Source of the DNA: Thermodesulfobacteriota bacterium
Lineage (GTDB): Bacteria > Desulfobacterota_D > UBA1144 > Nemesobacterales > UBA2774
Direction: 5' to 3'
NCBI GenBank assembly: GCA_040754335.1
Contig: JBFMCV010000003.1
Coordinates: 359,356 to 423,355, forward strand
DNA: 64,000 bases
Under the pieces are notes generated by a model that made no database searches, was not told the origin of the DNA, and saw nothing but the letters and a program-made list of their open reading frames with translations. The position numbers were made by a program, and so were the translations under genes. Positions 46,633 through 55,072 of this stretch are shown one piece after another (the stretch's first letter is position 1; the number at the start of each line of letters is the position of its first letter).

Positions 46633-48420
46633 CTACCCAGGCAACACCAAGCGCTTGGATTGAAAGACGATTCTCCAGTCTAGTGTTTCAGAAGACATTA
46701 CCTCGGCCGTATTCTCGGCGATGCGTCCCAGGAATTGGTAAGAAGGTACGAAATCCGCCTTTTCGAGCTCGTTCCTGAGGTTCTCGAGATGTGCGCTCAT
46801 GGCCTCGGACCTCTTCGCTATCTGCTCGAATTCCCCCTGAGTCCGGATGCCGTAGAACGCCGCGCCGAAAGCAGGGAACACGGCGCTGCAAAGAGTGAGC
46901 CAGTCGGAATGCCAGAAGAAATGGGCGGTCGCCGCGAAGAAAGTCAGCCCAAACAGTCCCATGCCAATTATATGCAGTGTGCCATGGATCCTGTGAAACC
47001 GGGGAGAATTTCGTCTATGGTAATTGATCTGTCCGGTTATTTCCTGATCCGACAGGAAGTCCCTGTAGGCGACGAGGTATTCTCTGTCTATCCTGGCGCC
47101 GACCATCCCGGCCTCGCGTACTATCGCCCTGAAATGCCAGTTCACCCACGTGCTCCTCGGGTCTCCGTACGTATCGTGCGCAGGCACTCTGAACGCAGGC
47201 GTCGTGAGGCCGAGCGGTGTAAGGAACCTTAGCTGCCTCAGCTGCTCGGACAAGAGCCTGTAGTCTATCCACCTCTCGTGCCATCGTTTAAAATTCCCTA
47301 CCACGGTTATCCCGATTATCAGCACGATCAGTGCCAGCTCGCAGACTATCCAGCGAGTACCGAATCCCTCCGTGGTCGGGATAAGGAGAGCGAAGAAGAC
47401 CGCGAAACCGGCCATCAGGTAATTGGCCACAAAAGAGCTCCTGTATATATTCGAATAATAGTTGGCGAGCTTGTCAGCCCACGTGTAGTGCAGAAGGAAT
47501 TTGTCGTTTATCTGCCCCTTCACGGATTGCGGGAAGTCCGGACACGCATCCCAAACCTTCCGCCACTCTTCCGCAGTCTCCTCCTCGAAGTCCCTCACCC
47601 TGAATCCCCCGGTGTCTATCCTTTCGCCGCTGAAAATATTGCAGAAAGCCTCGAACAAGAATCCCCACGTCCATGCGGGCTGCTTCTCGTTGAAATACGT
47701 GCGGCTGAGGTCGGGTTTCTTCGGGTACTCGGGCTTGAGGATTCTCTTCAGTCTGAGCTCTAGCTCACGCAGGCCCACTTCCCTGAACCCTTCGTATTCC
47801 CCGCCCATGAGCACCATTACTTCATGCGGTGTCGCGGAGCTGATCCAGACGACAGGGATTTCGTTTACGAGCGATTCCCTGACGATCTGACCCGTGCCCC
47901 CCTTCCCTTTCGCATCCTCCCCGTCCCATATAGCGATAAGCACGTCGCTCTGCGCGAGCACCATACGGCCTACCGTCTGATATGCCTCGTTCTCGAGATC
48001 GGGCGTCGCCCGGGAGCCGTCGAGCTCGAGCACCGAAGAAGCGTTCCCCAGCACCGTGCGGTATTTTCCAAGCGACTCCCCGTCAGTGAAATCCTTTTCG
48101 TATTCATGCCGGTCGAAGGGAAGCGGGCACTGGAGCTCATACCCTTCCGCGAGCGCAGCTTCGGCCACGAGCATGTCCGCCCCCTCGGCGAGTGGCGATA
48201 TAAGCCTTAGTATGGGAGGTCCCCCGTCGGTATACAATGATTCGAAAGACGATTTCACCTCGCGGGCGACATCGCTCACGTGCTTCAGGACCTCTTTCAC
48301 CTTCATCCCGAGCAAGTCGATATCCGCCCTGTCGAGGCCGCTAGGACGGTGACCCGTAACGCCTACCCTGACCGCGAGGCGGGCTTTCGGCGGAGATTCC
48401 GTTTTATTTATTGCGTTCAT
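46633..48420 (-). CDS. SLOG-like nucleotide-sensor protein with four membrane helices
   Basis: A 595-residue protein. The N-terminal ~230 residues look like a SLOG/DprA-type Rossmannoid: VRVGVTGHRP (18-26), LISPLAEGADMLVAEAAL, and SDVLIAIWDGEDAKGKGGTG with the G-rich phosphate-binding loop. After a linker come two pairs of membrane helices (~331-350, 356-375; ~482-502, 506-524). The motif HERWIDYRLLSEQLRQLRFL follows the first pair and a charged helix follows the second, resembling SLATT/DUF4231-type membrane domains. SLOG and SLATT domains are known partners in nucleotide-triggered conflict systems. It starts 6 bases after the previous gene, 51 bases before the TIR gene. Confidence 0.75.
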   Translation of the reverse strand: MNAINKTESPPKARLAVRVGVTGHRPSGLDRADIDLLGMKVKEVLKHVSDVAREVKSSFESLYTDGGPPILRLISPLAEGADMLVAEAALAEGYELQCPLPFDRHEYEKDFTDGESLGKYRTVLGNASSVLELDGSRATPDLENEAYQTVGRMVLAQSDVLIAIWDGEDAKGKGGTGQIVRESLVNEIPVVWISSATPHEVMVLMGGEYEGFREVGLRELELRLKRILKPEYPKKPDLSRTYFNEKQPAWTWGFLFEAFCNIFSGERIDTGGFRVRDFEEETAEEWRKVWDACPDFPQSVKGQINDKFLLHYTWADKLANYYSNIYRSSFVANYLMAGFAVFFALLIPTTEGFGTRWIVCELALIVLIIGITVVGNFKRWHERWIDYRLLSEQLRQLRFLTPLGLTTPAFRVPAHDTYGDPRSTWVNWHFRAIVREAGMVGARIDREYLVAYRDFLSDQEITGQINYHRRNSPRFHRIHGTLHIIGMGLFGLTFFAATAHFFWHSDWLTLCSAVFPAFGAAFYGIRTQGEFEQIAKRSEAMSAHLENLRNELEKADFVPSYQFLGRIAENTAEVMSSETLDWRIVFQSKRLVLPG

Positions 48421-48426
48421 TTCATT

Positions 48427-50280
48427 CTACCCTTTAGGCACTTCTATGGGCACGTTCCTGTGGGTCCAGAGCCAGTCACTGTTCTCCAAAAGCGCCTCCC
48501 TGCCCACGGCGATGAGTATCCTTTCCGGCGGCACTTTGCCGACCTCAAGCTCCCTCTTCGCAGAGGCGTAAGTCCGCTGTGCGAGGCTGTACCTCCTTTC
48601 GAGCTCGTCGTAAGCCTTTTTATTCTTATACGCCTGGGCCGCGACTCCTACCGCTGCGATCACACCCAGGAGTATCTGGAAATTATTTATAGCCTCGCTG
48701 TTCCCCACCCCCGCGAACAAAACATACATGCCGTAGACAAGAGCGACCAAAAGAGTCAATACAAAGGACAAAAACATGATATTCCCGAACTGTCGCGACC
48801 TTACCAGGAGCGGCCTTTTCTTCGATCCGAAATAATCGAGCTGGGATTGTATCCACAGCTTCTCCGTGATATCCAATGATGTCTCTTTTCTCCGAGAAGG
48901 CTCTCCATCACCGCCTCTCAGAGTCATTATCTCGATGCTCCTCACGGCCTTCCTGATCCATGTGAGCAGTCCCTCGTACTTGCTCAGGTAATGCGAGGAC
49001 ACGTTCTCGTTTATGCCGCAGAGCGTCCAGAAGAACTGCACTCTGAGCCCTTCGGCAAGCGCCCTGTAGTCGAGGAAACGGTCCTCGACCCTGTCCCTCG
49101 AGGTCTTTTTTACCAGGAGCGCGATCGCGGGGATGAGCCCTATATAACACAGGACCAGGTAAGAGCTCCAGTCGATGAGACCATAGAGAACAACGGCTGC
49201 AAAAAAGAGGACGTAGATCCAGTTGATGAGGCCCGCTGTCTTTTTTTGATATAACTGTGACAGAACATCCGCGCCAGAGTATAGGCAGATTATTTTACGG
49301 AGCGCAGGGTCCCCGGATATCTGCTCGTTATCCGATTCGCTCTGCAGAAGATAGTGTTTGGATTTCATAAGATCTATTTCACCGCGGTCGTCAAAATAAT
49401 TCTTTATATCGAGGTTGAAACCGTCGATCCTTTCCATTATGCCAATGAATGGCGATCTTTCATATCCGTCCGTGATACCGGCAACGTTCTTTGTAAAGAC
49501 AGAATCGTAGAGGTTGTCGAGGAGTCCGCTTACAGATTGGACAAGACCGAACAACTTGCTGGATACCGCTCCATAAACGGCGCCGGTTAAGCTGCGGGGT
49601 TTCTCAGGGCCAGCGGTCCCCGGTGGCGGAGCATCGTCGGGCGGGGCGTATTCCACTTTTGCCCCGGGACCAGCCGGGTCTATAGAGATTATCATGCTGC
49701 TGTCCATTGTATCCAGTCCGGATTTCGTCCCCCTGAGCGAGTACTCACGCGTTATGCCGCCATCACGCATCCATCTGATTATGCTGGCCGTCGCATCGGG
49801 CTCGCGCATGTCGCTACAGCCGGAAACTGCGATAAGAATTTCGCTGTGCTCGGCGATAAATGCGGCGGCGAAAGTATCGGTCATAGCCTGATTCTCCTCC
49901 GTGCCGTAACCCGCTTCTCCGAGTCTCGACCTCATCAGCGACGGGATATCGACCGACGAAGATGCCAGGGCGAGAAGCTCGGAGAACTCTCCCCTGCTCT
50001 TATCGTCCGGGAGCGCGTCCCGGTATTGAGCGGGCGGGAACGCGAGAACAGCTATAAGCACAGCGGAGAGGTGCTCGACCGCGAGCTTCGTAACCAGACA
50101 GTCTTCACTACCTGCAAGGGAAGATATAACGATGAACGGGGAGTTGGGAAACGTATTCCTGAGCCTGACCATCTCCGGGATCATCAGAGCCGAGATACTC
50201 TCCCGATCGGGGGGATCGCCCTTCCGGCCGCTAATACCAACAACAATCGGGATAAGATAATCATCGCTTATAAGCGGCAT
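48427..50280 (-). CDS. Divergent SLOG-like protein with four membrane helices
   Basis: A 617-residue paralogue of the next gene's product. N-terminal IPIVVGISGRKG and FIVISSLAGSEDCLVTKLAVEH match its neighbour's VGVTGHR and LISPLAEGADMLVAEAAL. The later G-rich loop is degraded (LIAVSGCSDMREPDATASI instead of WDGEDAKGKGGTG), so nucleotide binding may be altered. Membrane helices lie at ~351-369, 372-390, 498-520 and 531-548, with RFLDYRALAEGLRVQFFW after the first pair, as in the neighbour. The middle (~200-330) has a Pro-rich linker and an amphipathic segment. First long gene of the operon; no ribosome site before its ATG, so translation may be coupled to a small upstream frame. Confidence 0.7.
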   Translation of the reverse strand: MPLISDDYLIPIVVGISGRKGDPPDRESISALMIPEMVRLRNTFPNSPFIVISSLAGSEDCLVTKLAVEHLSAVLIAVLAFPPAQYRDALPDDKSRGEFSELLALASSSVDIPSLMRSRLGEAGYGTEENQAMTDTFAAAFIAEHSEILIAVSGCSDMREPDATASIIRWMRDGGITREYSLRGTKSGLDTMDSSMIISIDPAGPGAKVEYAPPDDAPPPGTAGPEKPRSLTGAVYGAVSSKLFGLVQSVSGLLDNLYDSVFTKNVAGITDGYERSPFIGIMERIDGFNLDIKNYFDDRGEIDLMKSKHYLLQSESDNEQISGDPALRKIICLYSGADVLSQLYQKKTAGLINWIYVLFFAAVVLYGLIDWSSYLVLCYIGLIPAIALLVKKTSRDRVEDRFLDYRALAEGLRVQFFWTLCGINENVSSHYLSKYEGLLTWIRKAVRSIEIMTLRGGDGEPSRRKETSLDITEKLWIQSQLDYFGSKKRPLLVRSRQFGNIMFLSFVLTLLVALVYGMYVLFAGVGNSEAINNFQILLGVIAAVGVAAQAYKNKKAYDELERRYSLAQRTYASAKRELEVGKVPPERILIAVGREALLENSDWLWTHRNVPIEVPKG

Positions 50281-50555
50281 ATTCGAGTGTTTTCGCTGAT
50301 TCCGCTGTTCGCTCCGGAAAATCGACAGTATACCGGGGGCGTCTTTCCAATTGAATTCATATGATTCGATCGCGCAGTCCGCACCCTCTCCGCTGAAGAA
50401 ATCTGGTCCGTCGGGCCTTCAACAGGCAAGTCCCCGTCCTCTGCGACGGCTCCCGCATTCACATCCGGCTCTCCTACCAATATACGATCGAACGGAGTTA
50501 AAGTTCCCGGATGCACCGGCTTACCCGAATTAACCATAGTGCGGCAATTACGCAT
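50268..50555 (-). CDS. Possible small leader ORF before the SLOG/TIR operon
   Basis: A 95-codon frame with an ATG, whose stop overlaps the first 13 bases of the 617-residue gene, which lacks its own ribosome site; coupling could explain that. The text (VNSGKPVHPGTLTPFDRILVGEPD...) has no recognisable domain and no strong ribosome site. It may be spurious. Confidence 0.22.
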   Translation of the reverse strand: MRNCRTMVNSGKPVHPGTLTPFDRILVGEPDVNAGAVAEDGDLPVEGPTDQISSAERVRTARSNHMNSIGKTPPVYCRFSGANSGISENTRICRL

Positions 50556-50857
50556 TTGATACTTATTCCCCGCTTAAGCGAGCGATATTACAATTCTAAT
50601 AATGCGTGAATAATAATTCAATAACGCTCTCAAGCAGGCTGATACCGGATGCCGGCATGGAGAAGCCTCTTCCGTGGTTCGCCACCGAGACATATCCCCC
50701 TGTCAGGGCAGGAACGGGTGATGACGGACACAGACCCGGCGCATATATCGGCAAAATGAATAATACTGTTGCCTAAATCGACCGTCACCGGATATAATTG
50801 AATGAATTATGCATCGAGTGTCCGTATAAGACCCTCAATACCGGAGGAAGCACCGTT
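50281..50857. other. Intergenic region between SLOG/TIR operon and DUF3568 gene
   Basis: 577 bases between divergent genes. The left half holds only the doubtful leader frame. Around 50575-50635 it is AT-rich and could hold the minus-strand promoter (TAATAT near 50590 with a poor -35). The right end has a better plus-strand promoter, listed separately. No repeat or RNA gene was seen. Confidence 0.5.
50769..50798 (+). promoter_or_regulatory. Candidate promoter of DUF3568-like gene
   Basis: TTGCCT (50769-50774), 18-base spacer, perfect TATAAT (50793-50798), about 60 bases before the chosen ATG. Confidence 0.5.
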
Positions 50858-51259
50858 ATGAAAAAACAGAAGCTACTGATTCTTCTACTACTGGCGGCAA
50901 GTCCCTTTATTCTGACAGGGTGTCTCGCGGCAGCAGCCGTCGGAGGTGCGGCGGCAGCGGGCGCAGGCACGGTTGCATATATAAAAGGCGAGTTAAAAGC
51001 CACTGAAGAAGCATCTCTAAACAAGACATGGGCGGCGACGGTGGCCGCGGTCGACGATCTCCAGTTCATCGTGATCAACAAGATAAAAGACGATGTTTCG
51101 GGGGAGCTCGAAGCAAAGACAGCCGACAATAAAACGGTAAAGATAAAACTGAACAGGGTCACTGACAATCTGACCGACATCTCTATCAGGATAGGCACTT
51201 TCGGCGACGAAAGTCTTTCGCGATACATCCTCAGCAAGATTGAGGCGAGGCTCAAGTAA
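50858..51259 (+). CDS. DUF3568-like lipoprotein
   Basis: A 133-residue lipoprotein from the ATG 50858, which has CGGAGGAAG upstream. Signal peptide and lipobox ILTGC (Cys near 22) are followed by a Gly/Ala-rich helix (AAAAVGGAAAAGAGTVAYIKGEL) and a beta-alpha domain with SLNKTWAATVAAVDDLQFIV and DISIRIGTFGDESLSRYILSKIEARL. This is the DUF3568 pattern: small outer-membrane lipoproteins of unknown role. Upstream TTGCCT/TATAAT gives it its own promoter. Confidence 0.75.
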   Translation: MKKQKLLILLLLAASPFILTGCLAAAAVGGAAAAGAGTVAYIKGELKATEEASLNKTWAATVAAVDDLQFIVINKIKDDVSGELEAKTADNKTVKIKLNRVTDNLTDISIRIGTFGDESLSRYILSKIEARLK

Positions 51260-51364
51260 ATCAGGGCCCGAATCCGCACCAGCACGGAATGAAAACATGC
51301 GGTACATACCGGCTGCCGAATGAAATCAAACCCATGGATTGATCCGGGACTCAAGACCGATTGA

Positions 51365-51730
51365 ATGATTTCCCGTGAAAAAGCCTTACGGATTGCAAGG
51401 GACTGGATTGATTCCTGGAACAGGCACGACCTCGATTCAATCATGTCCCACTACTCCGAAGACGTCGTGCTTATCTCCCCTATTGTGATAAAGCTCCTGG
51501 GTGATGATTCCGGAACAGTCATGGGCAGGGACGCTCTGAGAGAGTACTTTAAAAGGGGGCTAGAAGCGTTTCCCGAGCTCAGGTTCGAGATGCTCGAGGT
51601 CTTCACAGGCGTCGACAGCTTGGTGCTTTATTACAGTAGACAAAACGGACCCGTGGGGGCGGAGGTCATGGAATTGAACAAAGATGATAAAATCAGGAAG
51701 GTCATCGCCCATTATGACCATGCAAAATGA
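51365..51730 (+). CDS. SnoaL/NTF2-like small protein
   Basis: A 121-residue NTF2-fold protein. The opening ALRIARDWIDSWNRHDLDSIMSHYSEDVVLISP is classical for SnoaL-like/ketosteroid-isomerase-like proteins, and GRDALREYFKRGLEAFPELRFEMLEVFTGVDSLVLYY completes the cone. Such domains bind small hydrophobic ligands or act as isomerases; no catalytic assignment is possible here. It stands alone between the DUF3568 gene and nrdJ. Confidence 0.82.
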   Translation: MISREKALRIARDWIDSWNRHDLDSIMSHYSEDVVLISPIVIKLLGDDSGTVMGRDALREYFKRGLEAFPELRFEMLEVFTGVDSLVLYYSRQNGPVGAEVMELNKDDKIRKVIAHYDHAK

Positions 51731-52045
51731 GCTTGAGCACAAAATCGACCCGGAAAAATCGGGGTTTTCACAGAACTTTAACAATATTTTTTCTCCCTAT
51801 TGCAAAAAAAATCCTAAAATGTTACCATGTGCGAGTCTGCTTTTTACTGATATCCGCTTTATACCCCTGATGAACTGCAATTTCTTCACAAAATCCATCA
51901 CTTCTGTTGAAATACCTCTTTAACAATGAAACACAACTCCGATGTTCATATAAATATTTTTAGCGTAGAAAAAATTTTTCCCAGTATAACATTCTGTATT
52001 TACATGAATTTATTTTCGGATAAATGCGAGTCGACAAATACCCCC

Positions 52046-52074
52046 TTGACAACCACAACATATTGTGGTTCAAT
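52046..52074 (+). promoter_or_regulatory. nrdJ promoter candidate
   Basis: Perfect TTGACA (52046-52051), 17-base spacer, TTCAAT (52069-52074). The first NrdR-type box fills the spacer and the second lies just downstream, a repression geometry. Confidence 0.55.
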
Positions 52075-52099
52075 CGATTCATAGCACAATATATTATGT
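52053..52099 (+). promoter_or_regulatory. Tandem NrdR-type boxes
   Basis: Box 1 (52053-52068, CCACAACATATTGTGG, part of a 20-bp near-palindrome) agrees with the known consensus acaCwAtATaTwGtgt at 13 of 16 positions. Box 2 (52084-52099, GCACAATATATTATGT) agrees at 14 of 16. Their centres are 31 bp apart, the three-helical-turn spacing usual for NrdR repressor sites on ribonucleotide reductase genes. The regulator gene is not in this window. Confidence 0.8.
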
Positions 52100-52125
52100 A
52101 ATTTTACCCAGAGGAGGATGTCCAG

Positions 52126-54621
52126 ATGTCTTCTGAGAAACTCAGCCCGACGCAGACGAACGGAAACGGCCATGGGACGAAGCTGATAGAGAAAAGCCCG
52201 GAACCTGAAATCGAATTACAAGCGGCTGAAAACACCCCGGCGGAGGAAGAAGAATTTGTCCAGAAGACGGAAGGAGTTATGGACATCCCGGAAAAAACCC
52301 TGAAAGCGTTTGGCGGCGACGAGCTGCGCGCAAGGGTTTTCTACGAAAAGTACGCGCTCAGGGACAAGGCCGGCAGGATCGTGGAGCTCACCCCGGAGGA
52401 CATGTGGAGGAGGGTGGCGAGGGAAATAGCCTCTCCCGAGAAATCTAAAGAGCTGAGAAAAGAATGGGAAGACAACTTCTACTGGCTCCTTTCGAATTTC
52501 AAGTTCATCCCCGGAGGCAGGATCCTCTTCGGCGCCGGTCAGAACAGACGGTCCACGCTGCTTAACTGCTACTTCATGCCGATCAAGGAGGATTCGATCG
52601 AGGGCATTTTCGAATGGTGCAAAGAGGCGGCGAGGACATACTCGTTCGGGGGCGGCGTAGGGACAGACATATCCATACTCAGGCCCAAGGGCGCGCCCGT
52701 GAACAATTCGGCTATCTATTCCACGGGGGCGGTATCTTTCATGGACCTCCTCTCGACGACGACCGGCACCATCGGCCAGGCCGGAAGACGCGGCGCCCTT
52801 ATGATAACGATCAACGTCAACCACCCGGACATACAGGAATTTATAGATGTTAAAAACGACACGGAAAGGTCCCGGGTCAAGTTCGCGAATATATCGGTCA
52901 AGATCTCGGACGAGTTCATGCGCGCCGTCGAGGAAGACAAAGACTTCGAGCTCAGGTTCGAGAACGAAAAGGTAAAGTACTCGAAAACCGTCCGCGCCAG
53001 GGACATATGGGAAAAGCTTGTAAAATCGGCATGGGCGTCTGCCGAGCCGGGCGTAATATTCTGGGATGCGGTGAAGAGGTATTCCCCGACCGAATACTCC
53101 GGAATGGAGGTAAACGGCGTCAACCCATGCAGCGAGCAGGCACTCGAGGATTACGGCAACTGCTGTCTCGGTAACGTCAACCTCTCCCCGTTCGTCAAAG
53201 ACGCATTCACGGAAGAAGCCGCTATCGACTGGGAGAACCTCGAAAGGGCCTTCAAATACTCGGTCAGGTTCCTCGACAACGTGCTCGATTACAACATGAA
53301 CAAGCACCCGCTCACGTATCAGACAAAGGCGTCCACGCACTCGAGGCGCATCGGCGTGGGCTTTACGGGCTTCGGCGACATGCTCTCGAAGCTCAACATC
53401 AAGTACGACACGCCCGAGGCGGTCGAGTTCGCGGACAAGATGTTCGAGCACATCAAGAACACCGTATACGAGGCCAGCTCCGACCTCGCGACCGAGAAGG
53501 GCAGTTTCCCTGCTTATGCCAGGGACACCCACCTGTCGGGAACATTCCTGAGAACGATCGACGAGCGTGTGCTCGACAAAATCAAGAGCCAGGGGCTCCG
53601 GAACGCCTGCATACTTACTGTGCCGCCGGTGGGCAGCGGTTCTGTGCTAGCTGGAACCACGAGCGGCGTAGAGCCGATGTTCGCGCTCTCGTACTTCAGG
53701 CGCTCCAAATCCCTTTCTAAAGGCGAGTTCAAGGTATACCACCCGCTCGTCGATGAGTACATGAAAAAGTACGGCCTCGAAAGCGAAAAAGAACTGCCTA
53801 AGACTTTCATAACATCGCACGAGATCGAGCCCGAAATGAGGGTGCGCATGCAGGCCGCGATACAGAAGCACATCGATTCCTGCATTTCCAGCACCGTCAA
53901 CCTCCCGACCGACATCACGCTCGACGAGGTGGAGAAGATATACTTCCTCGCGTGGAAGCTCGGCTGTAAGGGCATTACCGTTTACAGGGAGGGCTCGAGA
54001 GAGGGCATACTGGTCACTGAGGACCAGGCGAAGGCCCAGCAGCAGACTAAAGACGAAACAAAGCTTCCGACCCAGACCCAGGACGAGGGGATGAAAAAAA
54101 CCCATCACCCCAACCCCATCTCATCCCTTCGTCCATCCTTACTGCCGGAAATAAAGCCTATAAAAAGGCCGCAGTTCCTGCAGGGGTTCACGGAGGTCAT
54201 AAAAACGGGGTACGGAAATCTCTACGTTACAATCAATACCTACGACGGGAGGCCGTTCGAGGTCTTCGTCCAGATCGGCAAATCGGGGTATTCGACGATG
54301 GCCGACGCCGAGGCCACGGGGAGGCTGGTTTCACTCGCGTTGAGATCGGGTGTGAGCGTAAAGGACGTAGTGGAGCAGCTCGAAGGGATCGGGGGCTCGT
54401 CCCCTGTCTTCTCCGAAGGTAAGCTCGTTATGTCCATACCGGACGCGATAGCGACCGTATTAAAGAAACACTTCGTCCAGTCGGCCGAGAACCCGGCGGA
54501 ATCGGCAAAGCGGGCTGTGGATCTGAACCTCGAGCGCTGTCCCGACTGCGGAGACAGGGCGCTCGCGTTCGAGCAGGGATGCATGACCTGCCGAAGCTGC
54601 GGCTTTTCCAAGTGCGACTGA
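52126..54621 (+). CDS. nrdJ: Adenosylcobalamin-dependent ribonucleotide reductase (class II)
   Basis: An 831-residue B12-dependent enzyme making deoxyribonucleotides without oxygen need. A Pro/Glu-rich N-terminal extension (1-45) precedes the barrel. Active-site text: LLNCYFMP, GVGTDISILRP, and NGVNPCSEQALEDYGNC with the NxCxE triad; SCISSTVNLPTDITLDEVEKIY follows and KGITVYREGSREGIL closes the barrel. A Gln/Thr/Pro-rich linker with a palindromic DNA insert leads to a TSCPD-like domain (YGNLYVTINTYDGRPFEVFVQIGKSG) and a Cys-rich tail (CPDCGDRALAFEQGC...CRSCG) that may re-reduce the active site. GAGGAGG precedes the ATG. Two NrdR-type boxes lie upstream. Confidence 0.95.
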   Translation: MSSEKLSPTQTNGNGHGTKLIEKSPEPEIELQAAENTPAEEEEFVQKTEGVMDIPEKTLKAFGGDELRARVFYEKYALRDKAGRIVELTPEDMWRRVAREIASPEKSKELRKEWEDNFYWLLSNFKFIPGGRILFGAGQNRRSTLLNCYFMPIKEDSIEGIFEWCKEAARTYSFGGGVGTDISILRPKGAPVNNSAIYSTGAVSFMDLLSTTTGTIGQAGRRGALMITINVNHPDIQEFIDVKNDTERSRVKFANISVKISDEFMRAVEEDKDFELRFENEKVKYSKTVRARDIWEKLVKSAWASAEPGVIFWDAVKRYSPTEYSGMEVNGVNPCSEQALEDYGNCCLGNVNLSPFVKDAFTEEAAIDWENLERAFKYSVRFLDNVLDYNMNKHPLTYQTKASTHSRRIGVGFTGFGDMLSKLNIKYDTPEAVEFADKMFEHIKNTVYEASSDLATEKGSFPAYARDTHLSGTFLRTIDERVLDKIKSQGLRNACILTVPPVGSGSVLAGTTSGVEPMFALSYFRRSKSLSKGEFKVYHPLVDEYMKKYGLESEKELPKTFITSHEIEPEMRVRMQAAIQKHIDSCISSTVNLPTDITLDEVEKIYFLAWKLGCKGITVYREGSREGILVTEDQAKAQQQTKDETKLPTQTQDEGMKKTHHPNPISSLRPSLLPEIKPIKRPQFLQGFTEVIKTGYGNLYVTINTYDGRPFEVFVQIGKSGYSTMADAEATGRLVSLALRSGVSVKDVVEQLEGIGGSSPVFSEGKLVMSIPDAIATVLKKHFVQSAENPAESAKRAVDLNLERCPDCGDRALAFEQGCMTCRSCGFSKCD
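54081..54134. repeat. In-frame palindromic element inside nrdJ
   Basis: GGACGAGGGGATGA (54081-54094) is the inverted complement, with one mismatch, of TCATCCCTTCGTCC (54121-54134). The 26 bases between are A-rich then C-rich. The element codes for part of the low-complexity linker (MKKTHHPNPISSLRPS) and its composition differs from its surroundings. It looks like a small inserted palindrome kept in frame. Confidence 0.6.
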
Positions 54622-54650
54622 CAGATTAAAAACCCTAGAAGAGGATGATG

Positions 54651-54696
54651 TTAAGCAAGAGGCCCGATCCCCCTAAAGGTTGGGTTCCTTGCTTTA
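54651..54696 (+). terminator. Hairpin after nrdJ, probable terminator
   Basis: TTAAGCAAG...GGCCC pairs with GGGTT.CCTTGCTTTAA across a short loop, with a few bulges, 30 bases after the nrdJ stop. The following bases (TAGGATATTTTAT) are AT-rich rather than a pure T run. Confidence 0.45.
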
Positions 54697-54745
54697 ATAG
54701 GATATTTTATATAATGACTTTTCAATCCCGCCCGCGGGTAACGAT

Positions 54746-55072
54746 ATGACGGCTGAACAAAAGAAAGGAAGTATTGTAGCCGGGCTCTTCTGGATGCTCG
54801 TCATATCCATTCTTCTTTTCTGGATACCCACCATAGGCCCCCTCATAGCCGGAATCGTGGGAGGGAAGAAGTCGGGCGGCGTGGGAAATGCAATACTCGC
54901 TGCTCTTCTCCCGGCGATCCTGATGGGCGTTCTGCTCTTCTTTTTCGGGTCACTCCTCACGGGCGCCCCTCTGATCGGCTTCGTGGCGGGCATGGGCGCG
55001 TTCGTTCTCGTAGTCTCGAACGTAGGCCCGCTCCTTATCGGCGCTATAATCGGGGGACTCCTCGCCGATTAG
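54746..55072 (+). CDS. Small membrane protein
   Basis: A 108-residue protein with three hydrophobic segments: GLFWMLVISILLFWIPTIGPLIAGIVGG, ILAALLPAILMGVLLFFFGSLL, and FVAGMGAFVLVVSNVGPLLIGAIIGGLLAD. Gly-rich helices and the KKSGG loop recall DUF5518-like small proteins. Function unknown. Convergent with the sigma-factor gene. Confidence 0.6.
   Translation: MTAEQKKGSIVAGLFWMLVISILLFWIPTIGPLIAGIVGGKKSGGVGNAILAALLPAILMGVLLFFFGSLLTGAPLIGFVAGMGAFVLVVSNVGPLLIGAIIGGLLAD

Larger units (their letters stand above)
51731..52125. other. AT-rich regulatory region before nrdJ
   Basis: 395 bases, markedly AT-rich, without a convincing reading frame. The last 80 bases hold a promoter with two NrdR-type boxes. 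I saw no cobalamin-riboswitch-like structure. Confidence 0.6.

Noticed and set aside
45208-50280. Classical Thoeris (ThsA/ThsB) system
   Set aside because: There is no SIR2 or macro domain; the SLOG-like parts are joined to four membrane helices and the TIR is membrane-anchored, so it is not canonical Thoeris.
51684-51923. 79-codon plus-strand frame after the NTF2-like gene
   Set aside because: Begins inside the preceding gene and continues into AT-rich non-coding DNA; composition is not gene-like.
51731-52125. Cobalamin riboswitch before nrdJ
   Set aside because: The gap is long enough, but I find no B12-box-like conserved core; NrdR boxes explain regulation better.
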